Below are positions 23,665 to 35,208 of a stretch of 64,000 bases of DNA, one piece after another (position 1 is the first letter of the stretch; each line of letters begins with the position of its first letter). The stretch spans positions 1 through 64,000 of the forward strand of contig JANTQF010000011.1 of assembly GCA_032988165.1 (NCBI GenBank), written 5' to 3'. A program made the translations under genes and the position numbers. This DNA is from Emmonsiellopsis sp. PD_33. Its lineage: Eukaryota; Ascomycota; Eurotiomycetes; Onygenales; Ajellomycetaceae. Below the pieces are notes generated by a model. It made no database searches and was not told the origin of the DNA. It was given only the letters and a program-made list of their open reading frames with translations.

Positions 23665-23815
23665 ATATGTTCTTTTCCCCTTAAGGACTTATGCACTTTA
23701 CTCTCCAGAATTAGCTCTTATCTCTTAGAGGTTCTATGCACTTTTCTCCCCACTAGGGGTGCTGAACACTTCTCTTTTGAGAAGTTGCCAGCCTCTATGA
23801 GTAAGAAGAAGGAAT
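23665..23815. repeat. 140-bp interspersed repeat, copy 3 of 3
   Basis: Most diverged copy, recognised by CTTAAGGACTTATGCACTTT, CTCTTATCTCTTAGAGGTTC and the closing CTTCTCTTTTGAGAAG. Confidence 0.65.
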
Positions 23816-24004
23816 TAAAGCCAGTAATCATAATATTAGTGTATTGAGTTGGCAGGTTGATTCTACCAGACATTTCATCAGGCTTACTGTCAATAAGTTA
23901 GGTATCAATCTACATTAATGAATAGACACTGACAGTGCCATGCAGCACTATCTCTTTCCAGATTTTCAGAAGCTATAGATCTCATGGCTAAAGGAAAATA
24001 ATAC

Positions 24005-24274
24005 TATAAGAAATTCACATGGACTCCTCACCTCTAGGCCTCAGACTGAGGCCCATGAATTGACCTTAGAGCTAGGGCTCATAAGTGAGCCCTTGCCACA
24101 CACACCATAGATAGATATATAGATTGTGAGGATCCTACATCCATGGAATTCTCAGCTTGAATACTATTATCATTAATACACCTACCTTTTATTCCTGTGA
24201 TATCTCCTGATGTAGACATCTCATGCCCAGCTGCAAACAACCAAATAACCTTCTCATGAAGCCTTATTCTCACA
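24005..24274 (+). repeat. 5' LTR of chromovirus B
   Basis: 270 bp, starting TATAAGAAATTC (TGTAAG in the partner) and ending CTTATTCTCACA. Differences from the 3' LTR are transitions, several as TG in one copy against CA in the other at the same spot, as expected from lost CpG. Confidence 0.93.
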
Positions 24275-24339
24275 ATTCAAGCTCAGTCAGTCAGTAACAG
24301 CCCATTATATTACAAAACAGAAGAACTACCCCTATTACT

Positions 24340-26060
24340 CCTCCTCCTCCTCTACCCCCTCTGCCTCTACCTCCACCCCTCACAGAGGACTCAGAACATG
24401 AGGAAACCCCTCCTCAATCTCCCCCTTTGGTGGAGAACTTGTCCATCCAGGATCCCCCAAGGGATGACATGGATATTAACCCTCCCCATAACACCCCTGC
24501 ACAGGACCCCATCTCTGAGGCCAATCCTCAGGCACCCCCTCAAGCTCCCATGCAAGCCTCCCTCTCAGTCACAGCTGAAGGCAACCCAAATCCCTTCCCC
24601 ACAGCTCCCCCCCTTGGGCTCAAGCCTCTCACAGCAGGCAATGCTCTGAACCACACACTATAAGAAGACCTTGAAGTAGCAGGATTCTTACAAGCAATGA
24701 TGCTCCTTCAGCAGACTGATCAGAAGCATTTATAATCTCCCTTCCTGGATGTCTTCTCCTCTGACTCTCATACCCCAAAATGGAACTCCTACAAGCTATA
24801 AAACCTGTTCTCTCTATATCAAACTACCTCCCTTACCTCCTTCAAGGAATTCACAGGAGGAATCAATGGGCAGGTTAGATGGTGTGACATGAACAACTAT
24901 AAGACCCTGATTTACACAACAACTAATTTACACTTCACAGAGGTCAGGGACTGGGAAGCTCACATTCACAAACTTGCTGAACCACTAACCTGAATGACCT
25001 TGCAATTATACCTCAAGATAAAGCTTGGTGATCCCACAAGCTGAAATGAAAGAACCTGGATAGCCCTCCTCCACATTAAGAAGAACTTCATGGAGGATGA
25101 TAATGAGTATATATAACACTTTATGACTATGTGGTGCAAACTAGGTGATGATGAGACAGAATCCTGGAGCAAGACTTGGATGAGGATTTTTGTTAAGAGC
25201 CTAGATAGGTTAATGCAGGATAAGTTGATCAAATAGGGTGAAAAACCTCTCCCTATTCAAGAACTGATGGTATAGATTCACTGCTTATAAGCTACCATCT
25301 CAGACCCACAAAAACAGAACAGCAACCCCCCACACAGATCAAATAATGATAGAACTAGTAGATCTAGATCAACTACTAATAGAATAAATAACAACCCATG
25401 AGGATCAGAATCATCCTATAGGACAGAAAAACCAGAAACCTACTTAGAAAATAATCTACAGAGTGATCAGGCCTCAGCAGGCTCCTCATGTACCCCTGCC
25501 AGTCAGGAAGGGCAAGCTGACAGAACTCCCACAAAAACTGCTGCTGAGAAAGAGGCCAAGGAAAAGAAATTATACTATAACTACAATAGATCAGGATACC
25601 TTCACATAGTATACTCAAATAAAAAGGTCTAGAATAATATAGGCCCACAGAAAGAAGATGATCTAAATATCTTCTATCTGAACTCCTTGTAACTGGATTC
25701 AGAGTCCACAGTCCCTTCCATATGGTTGCATGCTCACAGGGAAAGGCCCCAAAGAAACATGCTGGCACCACTAATCTAGAAAGCAATATTAGATAGTAGC
25801 TCCTATGCTACTATGATCTCCCTGGTACTTGTAGAGCAGATGGGCTGGAAGGTGGAATCTCAGGATATTATCCTACTCTCAGCTGCCCACAAGAACAACA
25901 AGGTCAATATGCTGGGTCTCATAAAGGCCAGCTTTGAACTACAGGACCTCTCTGGGAAATAGGGGAGGTTTGCAGAGACAGTCATTATTACAGATATTAG
26001 TAAAGAGATGAACTTGAGCATGGGCTGGATCCACAGATATGACCCTGTCATCTCCTCATA
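24340..26060 (+). pseudogene. Chromovirus B gag and protease region
   Basis: Starts with a Pro-rich segment (24340-24660, for example NPPHNTPAQDPISEANPQ). The capsid-like region follows (WIALLHIKKNFMEDDNEYI, 25057-25113). A zinc knuckle lies at about 25570-25630, where three expected Cys are Tyr (YYNYNRSGYLHIVY). A protease block reads AILDSSSYATMISLVLVEQM near 25780-25840, where the usual D-S/T-G has become DSS. In live elements gag coats the RNA and the aspartic protease trims the polyprotein. TAG, TAA and TGA stops are scattered, mostly at former CAG or CGA codons. Confidence 0.78.
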
Positions 26061-26439
26061 AAGGATGGGTTTATACTTTCAAAAAGAGTTAGTAGATCCC
26101 CTAGTAATGGTTGAGCTAGTAGATGCCACAGAGCTTATTAAAGGAGGCAAGTCCATCTATGTGATGACAATGAAACTTGGAACTGATCTTGTGATGGTGG
26201 AAACCACCCTATAGATTCTAGAGGAATATAAGGACCTCATGGAGGCATTTAGCCCTGCTAAGACTACAGAACAGCCATCACACTGTGAGGAGAATCTGAC
26301 TATAGAGCTGATCCCAGAAGCACAGCCATTCTGAGGTCTAATCTATAAGCTTTTGCAACAGGAAACAGACATCCTGTGGGAATACTTAGAGAATAGTATG
26401 GAGAGTAGCTTTATTCAGCTCTCATAATCCTCTGCTGAC

Positions 26440-27660
26440 ACTCTAATTATATTCACAAAGAAAAAGGATGGTAGACTACAAATATGTGTGGACTTTCATA
26501 ACCTAAATAATAAGACAGTTAAGAATAGATACTTCCTGCCATTAATTAAGGATGTGATCAACTGGCTTGCAGGTGCTGTCATTTTCACACAACTGGATGT
26601 TACTAATACTTATTACTGCCTGCAAATTGTAAGGAGGGATGAGTGGAAAACTGCCTTTAGGACACCACTGGGGCTTTTTGAGTACTTAGTTATGCTATTT
26701 GAATTAGTCAATGCTTTAGCTTGTTTTCAGTCTTATATCAATAAATGTCTTCACACTTACTTGGATGTATTTATGGTTGTCTATCTTGATGATGTGGTTA
26801 TCTATTTAAAGGATGAGAAAAAGTACTCAGACTATGTCCATAAGATGTTGGAAGCACTAAGAGAGACTGAGTTATATGTGAAGCTTGTGAAGTGTAGATT
26901 CCACTTACAGGAGATCAACTTCCTTAGGTATATCATTACCCTAGATGGGATTAAAATGGAAGACTCACAGATTAAGATCATTCTATTCTAATCAGAGCCT
27001 CAGAGCATACATGACATTTAGGTATTTCTGAGCTTTATGAACTTCTACTGCTACTTCATAGAGGCTTTCACAAGAAGGACACTCCCTCTTACAAACCTAC
27101 TAAAGGGTAGTAACAAGAAGAAGAGCTTTCAGCAGTGATGCCAGGAGAAGCTTGCAAGGATACTCTTGAAGGGGACCTTCTTAGATGAGGAGGCTCATAA
27201 GGCCTTTAAGGAAACTAAGAAGGCCTTTGCAAATTCAGTCCTACTGTATCATTTTGACCCTTCATGGAAAACCCACCTTGAAATAGATGCCTTTATCTAT
27301 GCAATCTCTGGAATCCTTTCACAACTACTAAATAATAGGAACTGGGTGCCTATTACTTTCTACTCACAAAAAATGATTGCTGTAGAGATTAACTATAAGA
27401 TTCATAACCAGAAGCTACTTATAATAGTAGAATTCTTCAGGCATTAGTAGTACTATTTGGAAGGGATGGGCTCATCAATCCTGATGTAAATAGATCATGA
27501 CAGCCTTTATTAATTCATAATAACTAAAGAGTTATCATGGAGGCAGGTTTATTGAGCTCAGAAACTAAGTGGCTACTGATTCACAATTAAACACATCAAG
27601 AGAATAGATAACCCTGTAGATGGGCTCTCACAGCAGCTGGACTACATCTGAGATATAAAG
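26440..27660 (+). pseudogene. Chromovirus B reverse transcriptase and RNase H
   Basis: The frame 26488-26991 is open for 167 codons and has the ordered RT blocks: CVDFHNLN, FTQLDVTNTYY, DEWKTAFRTPLGLFEYLVM and the active-site box VVYLDDVVIY with both Asp intact. After a stop at 26989 the connection domain (SFMNFYCYFIEAF) and RNase H follow. There HLEIDAFIYAISGILSQ carries the first catalytic Asp, with VPITFYSQKM and KHIKRIDNPVDGLSQQ toward 27640. The enzyme copies element RNA and degrades it afterwards. Stops at 27448 and later inactivate it. Confidence 0.88.
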
Positions 27661-27959
27661 GCTGCTGACACTGAGGGGCTAGAGGAGGCTAAAAAGCTCT
27701 ACTAAATACTGAATGTGAATCATGCAGAGGAATTATTTAATAAGCTGCTTAAATCCTCATAAGAGGAGAAGGAAGAGAAAGGACCTACACAATTAGTCCC
27801 CACAGTCATATTAATCAATTCTCTTTGAGCCATCATAAAGGTTCTTAGAGATAGTACCAGTGATGAAGATATGGTGGCCTCATAAGGCATCATACAGAGC
27901 CTGATACAGGAAGAAACTAAGCACAAATCTTTATAAGGCCTGATGCTTAGACTGCCAGA

Positions 27960-29405
27960 GCTTCAACAGGCAGATGAACTTGCTAGGCAAATTCAGGAAG
28001 AGATTATGAAAGAATCCAAGACTAAAGAGATTAAGCTTTAAAGGGAGATAGATAGCTTATTGTAAAGAAATGGCCAGATCTACATTCTCATAAATGAGCT
28101 GCTCTGTGTAGAGCTCATCAAGGTGTATCATGACTTTCCTCTAGTAGGTCATTTCACAGATATATAAACTCATGAGCTACTCATAAGGAAGTATTACTAG
28201 CCTTATATGTAAGAACTGATTAAGGAGGTTGTGAATTCCTGTGCAGTCTGCCAGGGCTCACAAGTAGTTAGGATAAAACCATATGGAGAGCTTACATCTC
28301 TGCTTATCCCATAAGAGCCCTGGGAGCAACTGGGAATAGACATGTTAGTAGGTCTACCAGAAAGTAGGGACCTACATGGCAATATCTTTAACAGTGTCTT
28401 GATGGTTGTGGATAGATTCACTAAGATAGCACACTTCATCTTCACCTGCAAGAACATGAAATCCAAGGGAATGGCATATTTATTTGTTCATAATATAATG
28501 CATTTACATGGGCTTCCTATGAATATTATCTCTAATAGAGGGTCAATCTTCACAGGCAAATTCTAGATAGATCTAATGAATCTATTGGAGATCTCATAAA
28601 ATCTAAGTATAACTTTCCATTAACAAATAAATGATCAGATAGAATGACTAATAAGCATTCTAGAGTAATACCTGCAGAGCTTCATTAACTACAATTAGGA
28701 TGATTGGGTGCTTTGGCTAGCCCTTGTGAAGTTTACATATAATAACTTTAAGTATACTAGCACAGGTAAGTCCTCTTTCTTTATGCTTGCAGGTTATCAT
28801 CCTCACATAACTTTGCTAGATCCACAGGAATATACAATTAAATGCTAGAATGCTCATAATTGTGCAGACCTAATCAGAGAGATTCACAAGGAGGCTCATA
28901 AAGCTCTGAGAAAGACTTAGGAATACCAGACTAAGTACTATAACTTCAAGCATACTATAAAATAGTTTATAGAAGGTGATAGGGTCTGGTTGAGCCTAGA
29001 AAATATTAGTATATAGAGGCCAAGTAAAAAGCTGGACCTCTTGTGGACTGGACCTTGCTACATTGTGGAAAAGATAGGAGCCCAGGCCTATAAGCTGGAG
29101 CTTCCCTCTGAATTAGATATTCATAATGTCTTTCATATTTCCTTACTTTGCAAGCACAAGAAGAGATCTGAAGAGAATCCTGTGACTCACCATCCCATCT
29201 GCAAGGCCTTGGAGAATGAAAGGGAGTATCAGGTTAAGGTTATAGTAGACTCAGAGAAATAGAGTCACAGGCTCTAGTATAGAGTTTAATGATAGAGTTA
29301 CTCAGGTAAGGAGAATAAGCTCACTTGGGAGCCATCTGCAGGGGTCAGATACCTGCAGAAACTGAGAAGGAACTTCTACTCTACTAACCCAGATAAATCT
29401 GGGGC
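27960..29405 (+). pseudogene. Chromovirus B integrase with C-terminal chromodomain
   Basis: An HHCC-like zinc region comes first (VYHDFPLVGH ... CAVCQGS, 28110-28260). The integrase core follows (GIDMLVGLPE, then VVDRFTKIAHFI, then MNIISNRGSIFTG), where the usual second Asp before RGSIF reads Asn (SNRG). The GPN-type tail GPCYIVEKIGAQAYKLELP and FHISLLC lies at 29050-29150. A chromodomain (YQVKVIVDSEK ... LTWEPSAGVRYLQKL) ends just before the MITE. In the family the integrase joins the cDNA to the host and the chromodomain guides it to heterochromatin. Several stops are present. Confidence 0.85.
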
Positions 29406-29773
29406 TAGTGTTGTAAATCCAACCTGTGAACCCGCATGAAAAACCTGAAACATCAGGTCAGGTCGGGTATCGGGCCTGAGGCGCCAAACCCGACGGGCTT
29501 TTTCAAACCCGACGGGTTGGCGCTAGTCCGAAATAGGCTTAGCGCTGGCCGTATTAGGCTTAGCGCAGGCCCAATGCGGTTAGTGGAATCAGGCCTTGGC
29601 GCGCTAATCCTGATTCGGAACGCGCTAAGCCCAATATGGCCAGCGCTAAGCCTATTTCCGACTAGCGCCAACCCGCAACGGGCTTTTCGGGTTGACCCCC
29701 CCCGACCCGATAACCCGTTCGGGCGGGCGCCCGAGGCGGTTTTTCAACCCGAACCCGAAAAAAAACAACACTA
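29406..29773. mobile_element. Young hAT-type MITE, still CpG-rich
   Basis: 368 bp with TAGTGTTGT/ACAACACTA ends and 8-bp duplications TCTGGGGC (29398-29405) and CCTGGGGC (29774-29781), differing by one C/T. It is a fold-back: a 29-bp arm at 29537-29565 pairs with 29623-29651 (CTTAGCGCTGG core) and further arms extend toward both ends. It is the only CpG-dense stretch in the first 54 kb, so it arrived after the host element had decayed. The open frames across it are composition artefacts. Confidence 0.95.
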
Positions 29774-29781
29774 CCTGGGGC

Positions 29782-31489
29782 TCCACAGAATCTCTAGTTG
29801 TTGTAGCATACTCACACTATGGCTTACAAACCCAGCCTGCAATGGTCCCTAAGTCCCCTCTAGAAGGAAAAGGCCTATAAGTCAAGAAAGTGGAAATAAA
29901 ATCATTTCATTCTCATTCTACTAATAAAAAAGGAAAGGCTACAAACAATTTAGAGGCTAATAAAAGAAAAGAAAATATTGAGAAATTCATATTCTACCTT
30001 CCTATCTCCTGTGATAACTCCTAAAACTGCCCACACTCAAAGAAATAGGCCCCTACATGACTGCACTGAATGCAGTTGTTGCACTTCTGCTCAATCCCCC
30101 CAGAAATGCAAACTACCTATAGTAGGATTCTCCCTGACAGTGCACAGTTTTCACAGGGCTATGAAGGCTTTCTTCTAGAATATATAACTAAGTAGCTCTT
30201 GCAGAGCTGCATGTACCAGCTCAGCTATGCAATTATCATAATCTTCTTAATTATTAGCATGTAGAACACTGGCTCCCCTGCTCAGCTCAGCTCATAAAGA
30301 GAAATTCAGTTATTATTATTATTCATATTTATGGGGTTTACAGGCATCTCTAGTACCTACTGCCCATGCCAGTTAGGGTTGCAGATGTGTACATTCACAT
30401 GCATGAGCTTAGAGTCTTATTAGGGGAGAGCTATAAAGGCATCTCTATCTATAGGGACAGTCAGCAGAGGATTATTGTACTGGTGGGGATTCACAGACAT
30501 CACTAGTTGAGTTGGAAGCTCAAGCTGTATTAGTAATGTATGTGAATTAGAGGTCACAGGCATAACTTATAGGATAGGGAGAATTAGTAGAATTAAGTGC
30601 TAGATTCTACAGGACTACCTGCAGGACAGTTGAGGATTAGGTAGTAGTAGAAGTAGTATTAGAAGCAGCAGTAGCCCCTCCACAATCACATTTAGAGGTG
30701 CTATGCCCATATCCACTATGTTCACAGCTACAGCCACAATCTCCACAGGCTGGGTTTGATGACATTTTGTTGTTTTCACAGGAATTGAAAACTCTTGTGA
30801 AGGAAGGAAATTGATTTGTGATGCTGTTATGAATAGAAAAGATCAGCTAGAATCAGGAATTCAGAGATTAGGTAGCTTATATAGAGGCTTTTGTGGATGT
30901 TGGAAGCATTCACAAAAGATTATAATAGTTAATGGTTTTGGAAGAGTTGAATTCACAAGAACAGAAGGGGGTTCTTATAGAGAGAAGAATAGCTCTGAGT
31001 GCCAGCAATGAGGTAAATGATTCCCTACTCTTGAGAAGGAGAGAGAAGGTCTCTGCAACTCCCCATTGTTCTAGTAACTACTATGAAAGGGAATGGCCAT
31101 GAAATTTGCCTTGTCATAAGGGCTCCAGGTGAATGACTGGGATCACAATGGAATTCCATAAGAAAATCCTCATTATTGCAAAACTTCCAGATGAATGTCT
31201 GGAGCTGACAATGGATTCTCCACACAAGGAACAGGCCTCACAATGGTGAAAGGACCATTAGGAACTAGCTAGAAGCAGTTTGCAAGCTCCTATAGTGAAA
31301 GGGACTAGGTGGAAAGACTCTTTTCCCCACAAGATAATGAATTTTTTGCTCTCTCTGAGGTTTTTTATGTCTTTATGAAGGGTTTTTAGTGAGTTTCACT
31401 GCAGTGATTCCCCTCACAATGAAGGACTCTTCACAATGGGTTGGGCTTAGTTGGTCTTCACAGATGAAGACTCTAGAGAGGGGAGGATA
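29782..31489 (+). other. 3' region of chromovirus B
   Basis: Sequence between the chromodomain (displaced by the MITE) and the 3' LTR. It contains a short open piece with TVHSFHRAMKAFF near 30140 and several repeated CACAATGG/GGACT words at 31140-31460, but no recognised domain. It is unusually long for a 3' UTR, so it may hold a captured or extra gene now decayed. Confidence 0.45.
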
Positions 31490-31759
31490 TGTAAGAAATC
31501 CACATAAACTCCTCACCCCTAGGCCTCAGATCAAGGCCTGTGAATCAGCCTTAGAGCTAGGGCTCATAAGTGAGCCCTTGCTGCACACACCATAGATAGA
31601 TATATAGATTGTGAGGATCCCACATCCATGGAATCCTCAGCTTGAATACTATTATTATTGATACACCTACCTTTTGTTCCTATAATATCTTCTGATGTAG
31701 ACATCTCATGCTCAGCTGCAAATAACTAAATAACCTTCTTATGAAGCCTTATTCTCACA
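31490..31759 (+). repeat. 3' LTR of chromovirus B
   Basis: 270 bp, TGTAAGAAATCC start and CTTATTCTCACA end, the same length as the 5' LTR. It is followed directly by the AATAC duplication. Confidence 0.95.
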
Positions 31760-31764
31760 AATAC

Positions 31765-33332
31765 TACTATAGTTACAGTTATTAATCTATCTATACTAAA
31801 CTAAAGTAAGATCTTTTCTATCCATACTATATTCATGATTTAATCAGCTTCCAGTTCAGACTTCAATGATGAGTTAAAGAGAGGTAAGGTAATCTATGCT
31901 CCATTAATATTCATTTTATAAGGTACATGAATGAAGAGCCTCAATGGACAATTAATAGAATAATTATAATATTATTTCTTAAGCTTTAACTATCTCCCTA
32001 TTATCTTACTGATTCTCCTTGTCTTCCTCTATCAGATTTTCCCTTCTTATAGATTCTCTCATCACATAACCTCTCTATATCCTCTTATCTTAATAGCCCT
32101 ATAAGGACCACCTTCTTCCCAGCCCATCAGTATTGCATATTCTATTAGCTGGAGCTGGAAGCCTATAATGGTCAGAGGATAAGATCAGGATATATATGTT
32201 TATATCAGAAGCTTGAATTTATTTCTTAGCTGTTCTCACTGCATATTAAGCTACAAACCCACTCCCCTACACTCTCCAAACAACTAAAATAATGTCACTC
32301 TGCCAGAAGGATCTGACTGAGAAGTAGTAAGTATGGCTATTCTCTATTATTAGTTCTCTTCTAGCTCTTATTAATAGTCATCTACCTATTCTCAGGAAAC
32401 AGCAGTGAAAGGAGCATCCCTTTGGGTTTTCTATCAGGCTACATAGGGACACACAAACTGACAGTAAATACTCTGCTTTTACTTTTGTTTCTATCTCATA
32501 TTATTACAAGTAGGAGCAAGGATCTTCTCACAGATTGTCATATTGAGTCAGACATGAGGATCTTCCCTGATGATATATATTATACAACACAATTTATTCC
32601 CCTTGGATCAGCAGGGGTCAGAAATGAACAATATATAACTCATTTAAATCTTATAGAATATCCTATTAAGCCTTCAAAGTGTATGTTGATCTCTATCCCC
32701 CCCTCTCTGCTCCCTATTCTTGCAAAAATTCAATTCATCAGTATGATTAAAACAAAAGCTAATAGAATATAAATTCTAGGTAAATTTACCCTGCCCCTCT
32801 TCTACCCTAATATCCACCCATCTGGAACTGTATGTCCATCAATTTTAAATGAGAAGAAGGGATGAAAATCAGTGATCATGATCAAGTAGATTCTCTACAG
32901 CATACAGAACCTACCAGGTGATTTCAACCTGGATTCACCCACACAGTTCAAAGTATATACACTGTTTAGGAAGGATTGGGTTGCATAGGAAGTAAATCAT
33001 ATGAGAGAACCTAGCTGTCTAGATTGTTAGGTCTATTGTGTGCATGCATTTTTCTATAGGTAATGATATCATACTGATGATCTACCTGCATCTAGAGCTG
33101 AATGATAGAGGTATGCACAGACAGAACAAGATATAAGTAAGAGTAGATTTATTCATCTAGTTTTCTTACTGGGTGTATTGGGTGTTGTTGAAGCTTGAGG
33201 TGGTAAATGGGAGATAGAAGCTATACTTCATAGTAGGAATAAGATTGCTAGGTGATTACTAATCTAATTACTAATATTTTATTGACTTCCTATTAGTGCA
33301 TGCAGTGCTGTGTGGTCTTTTGTATCAATGTA
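31765..33332 (+). other. Right arm of the 21.2-kb element
   Basis: DNA of the large element downstream of chromovirus B. A frame at 32422-32772 is open for 116 codons without an ATG and starts with a hydrophobic stretch (LTVNTLLLLLFLSHI). The segment around 32820-32940 resembles 23210-23320 (shared words such as TTAATTTCTAAATGAG-like and TGATYTCAACCT), suggesting a duplicated module. No domain was recognised. Confidence 0.4.
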
Positions 33333-33373
33333 AAATTTTGTGTTACAGACATTTGTCACTATGGACTGCTGTA
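33333..33373 (-). repeat. Right terminal inverted repeat of the 21.2-kb element
   Basis: Reverse complement begins TACAGCAGTCCATAGTGACA, matching 12196-12236 with two transitions. It is followed by the GTACT duplication at 33374-33378. Confidence 0.93.
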
Positions 33374-33378
33374 GTACT

Positions 33379-35208
33379 GGGCTAAATTCCTTAGTTGATT
33401 TTATTTTATAATTTACTACTACTCTAGTACAGAGAACTTCATGGCTGATGCTTTCTTCTAATGTGAATAAGATATACTCTTTAAAGACTCTAATACTTAT
33501 TAGGTAAACTATGAATAGAGGTTATTAGATCTATAAATTCTTAAGAACTTCAAAGTAATATTATATAGAGTAATATATATCTTATCTGTCACCTTATCAG
33601 CTATAATTACCCAGATAAATTCTATAAAAGGCTTTTTCAGGTCATCTCCACTTCTACTCTAGAAACTCTGAGATGTTGCTGTCACCTCTAATGAACATCT
33701 TCAGATAATAACTTAAATTATATAAGATGAAGCTTGTTGCTTTCTACCTGAACTTCAGACCTATATTAATATAGCTAAATGCTCTATAGATACTAACACT
33801 TAATTATATTTTTAAGAAAGATGATGAGTTCTCAATTCAGAATCACTATACATCTAAATTATATAAGAAACTCATGATTCTCTAATGATTAGCTATCTAG
33901 ATTATGAAGTATTTTACTGAATTTTATCTTAAAATTTCTACTAATCTAATATATCTTAGAGTATCTAATAGTTTATATGAAATTACAATGTCTGTTAATT
34001 CATTATTACCTAGCAGAATTACTATTAAGGTTTACTTAAATCTCTTCTAATCTCTAAATATATATGATGTGATATTACTATCAACTTTATAATAAACCTT
34101 TTTATAAGTAATAGCTATAAGAATATTCTTATCATCATTAACCATCTCAGTAAAGATGTTATTCTTAAACTCTGTATGAAGATGAACATACTCATAGTAA
34201 TTAAAGCTTTTCTCTAAAGTTTATTTTATTATCTATATGATTTATTCTGTATAATTATCTCAGACTGTAGAACTCAGTTTATTAGAGCTATCTGAAGTTA
34301 AATCTACTAGCTTCTCAAGATCTTCTAATATCTCTTAACTGCTTATCACTCTGAAACTAATAGTAGTACTGAATATATAATTCAGATAACTAAGAACTAC
34401 CTCTAAAAGTTCTATTTGTATACTCAAGATAATTAGAATAAACTCCTCTTATATACTAAATTTATAATTAATGATCATAATGCTGTCAGCACTGATATTA
34501 GCTTATTTTTCCTCTTATATAGTTATAATTTTAAAGTTTTTAATCTTATTAAATTATCTGAACCTTCTACCTTACCCTGCAGTTCAATTCAAATTATAGA
34601 TACTATTATCTTGAAACTTCAGCAAGCCTGCAAATAGACTAAATTCTCTATGGCTAGTGCCCAGTAAGACCAACAGGACTGCATGAATACTTGCTAGAAT
34701 CTCATTAAATGCTATGAAGTGAGTAATAAGGTTTAACTAGACCTCTGAAATATTATTACTAATTAGCTGTCTTGCACATTTAACTACTAATATACTAAAT
34801 ATATCATCATTAAGGTTCTAGAAAGTTATAACTATTATCTTAATATACTGTCTGGAATCTAAAACATATTTTATATGAATTTACTCTGTAAAGCCTCTAC
34901 TGATCTATTCTCCTTGCAAGAGATTACTAATTGGCACCCACCTGACATCATCAGAAAAGATAATGAGATAGAATATGAGATTAAAGTCATTCTCAACTAC
35001 TACTATTATAAATAAGAATTCCAGTACCTAATAAAGTAGCTTAGATATAAAGCCTCTTCATGAGAACTAATCTCTACTCTATAAGATACTACTGTGCTTA
35101 CTCATTATAAAGAGCTATATTTATCTGATAAGACTCTACCTGTGCTATCCTACATCTGATTCTCTGAATCCTCCCACCCACCCTCTAAAACTAGATAGAG
35201 AGGGATAA
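33379..35208 (+). pseudogene. Integrase and chromodomain end of the outer chromovirus
   Basis: Resumes the outer family-A element exactly where it stopped at 12195. Frames are badly broken, but a chromodomain is readable at about 34955-35110: YEIKVILNYYYYK, FQYLIKxLRYKASSxELIS, then LTHYKELY. This matches the minus strand of the other family-A copies at 5680-5860 and 37500-37650. Upstream sequence corresponds to the RNase H and integrase parts by alignment to those copies. It lies directly before the 3' LTR, as expected for a chromovirus. Confidence 0.75.

Larger units (their letters stand above)
24005..31759 (+). mobile_element. Chromovirus family B inside the 21.2-kb element
   Basis: A 7755-bp Ty3/Gypsy element on the + strand with 270-bp LTRs and perfect AATAC duplications (24000-24004 and 31760-31764). 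Gag, protease, reverse transcriptase, RNase H, integrase and a chromodomain follow in order. It is less decayed than family A: some blocks of more than 150 codons are still open. The CpG-rich MITE at 29406-29773 sits just after the chromodomain. It is younger than the 21.2-kb element that holds it. Confidence 0.95.
12196..33373. mobile_element. 21.2-kb TIR element with an integrase and a histone H3-like gene
   Basis: 21,178 bp bounded by 41-bp inverted repeats beginning TACAGCAGTCC (two mismatches, both transitions) and by 5-bp direct duplications GTACT (12191-12195, 33374-33378). The uninterrupted sequence at this spot in two other family-A copies (near 7440 and 39220) confirms the exact target and duplication length. 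Inside lie an H3-like gene at the left end, an unidentified gene, a DDE integrase-like gene, three minisatellite-type arrays, a tRNA-like unit, further gene remnants and a later chromovirus insertion (24005-31759). Without that insertion it is about 13.4 kb. I cannot place it in a named superfamily with certainty. A retroviral-type integrase fits both the 5-bp duplication and the DDE spacing. Confidence 0.88.

Noticed and set aside
25376..25786. 136-codon minus-strand open frame
   Set aside because: It lies opposite the gag region of chromovirus B. The + strand there has the zinc knuckle and protease blocks; the minus frame has no family motif.
29041..29262. Independent small chromodomain gene
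   Set aside because: It is the C-terminal end of the chromovirus B polyprotein, in register with the integrase.
29436..29852. Open frames of 60-140 codons on both strands over the CpG-rich MITE
   Set aside because: They exist because the element is GC-rich and has few stop words. The element is a non-coding fold-back with exact 8-bp duplications.
12196..33373. Starship-type giant element
   Set aside because: The left end contains TTAC, but no tyrosine-recombinase (DUF3435) captain is seen at either end. There are 41-bp inverted repeats, a 5-bp duplication and a DDE core instead.
12196..33373. Tc1/mariner or pogo element with TA duplication and CAG ends
   Set aside because: Reading the ends as TA plus CAGCAGTCC does not restore the empty site known from two other copies; GTACT does.
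12196..33373. Maverick/Polinton
   Set aside because: No DNA polymerase B, packaging ATPase or capsid gene is visible, and the duplication is 5 bp rather than 6.
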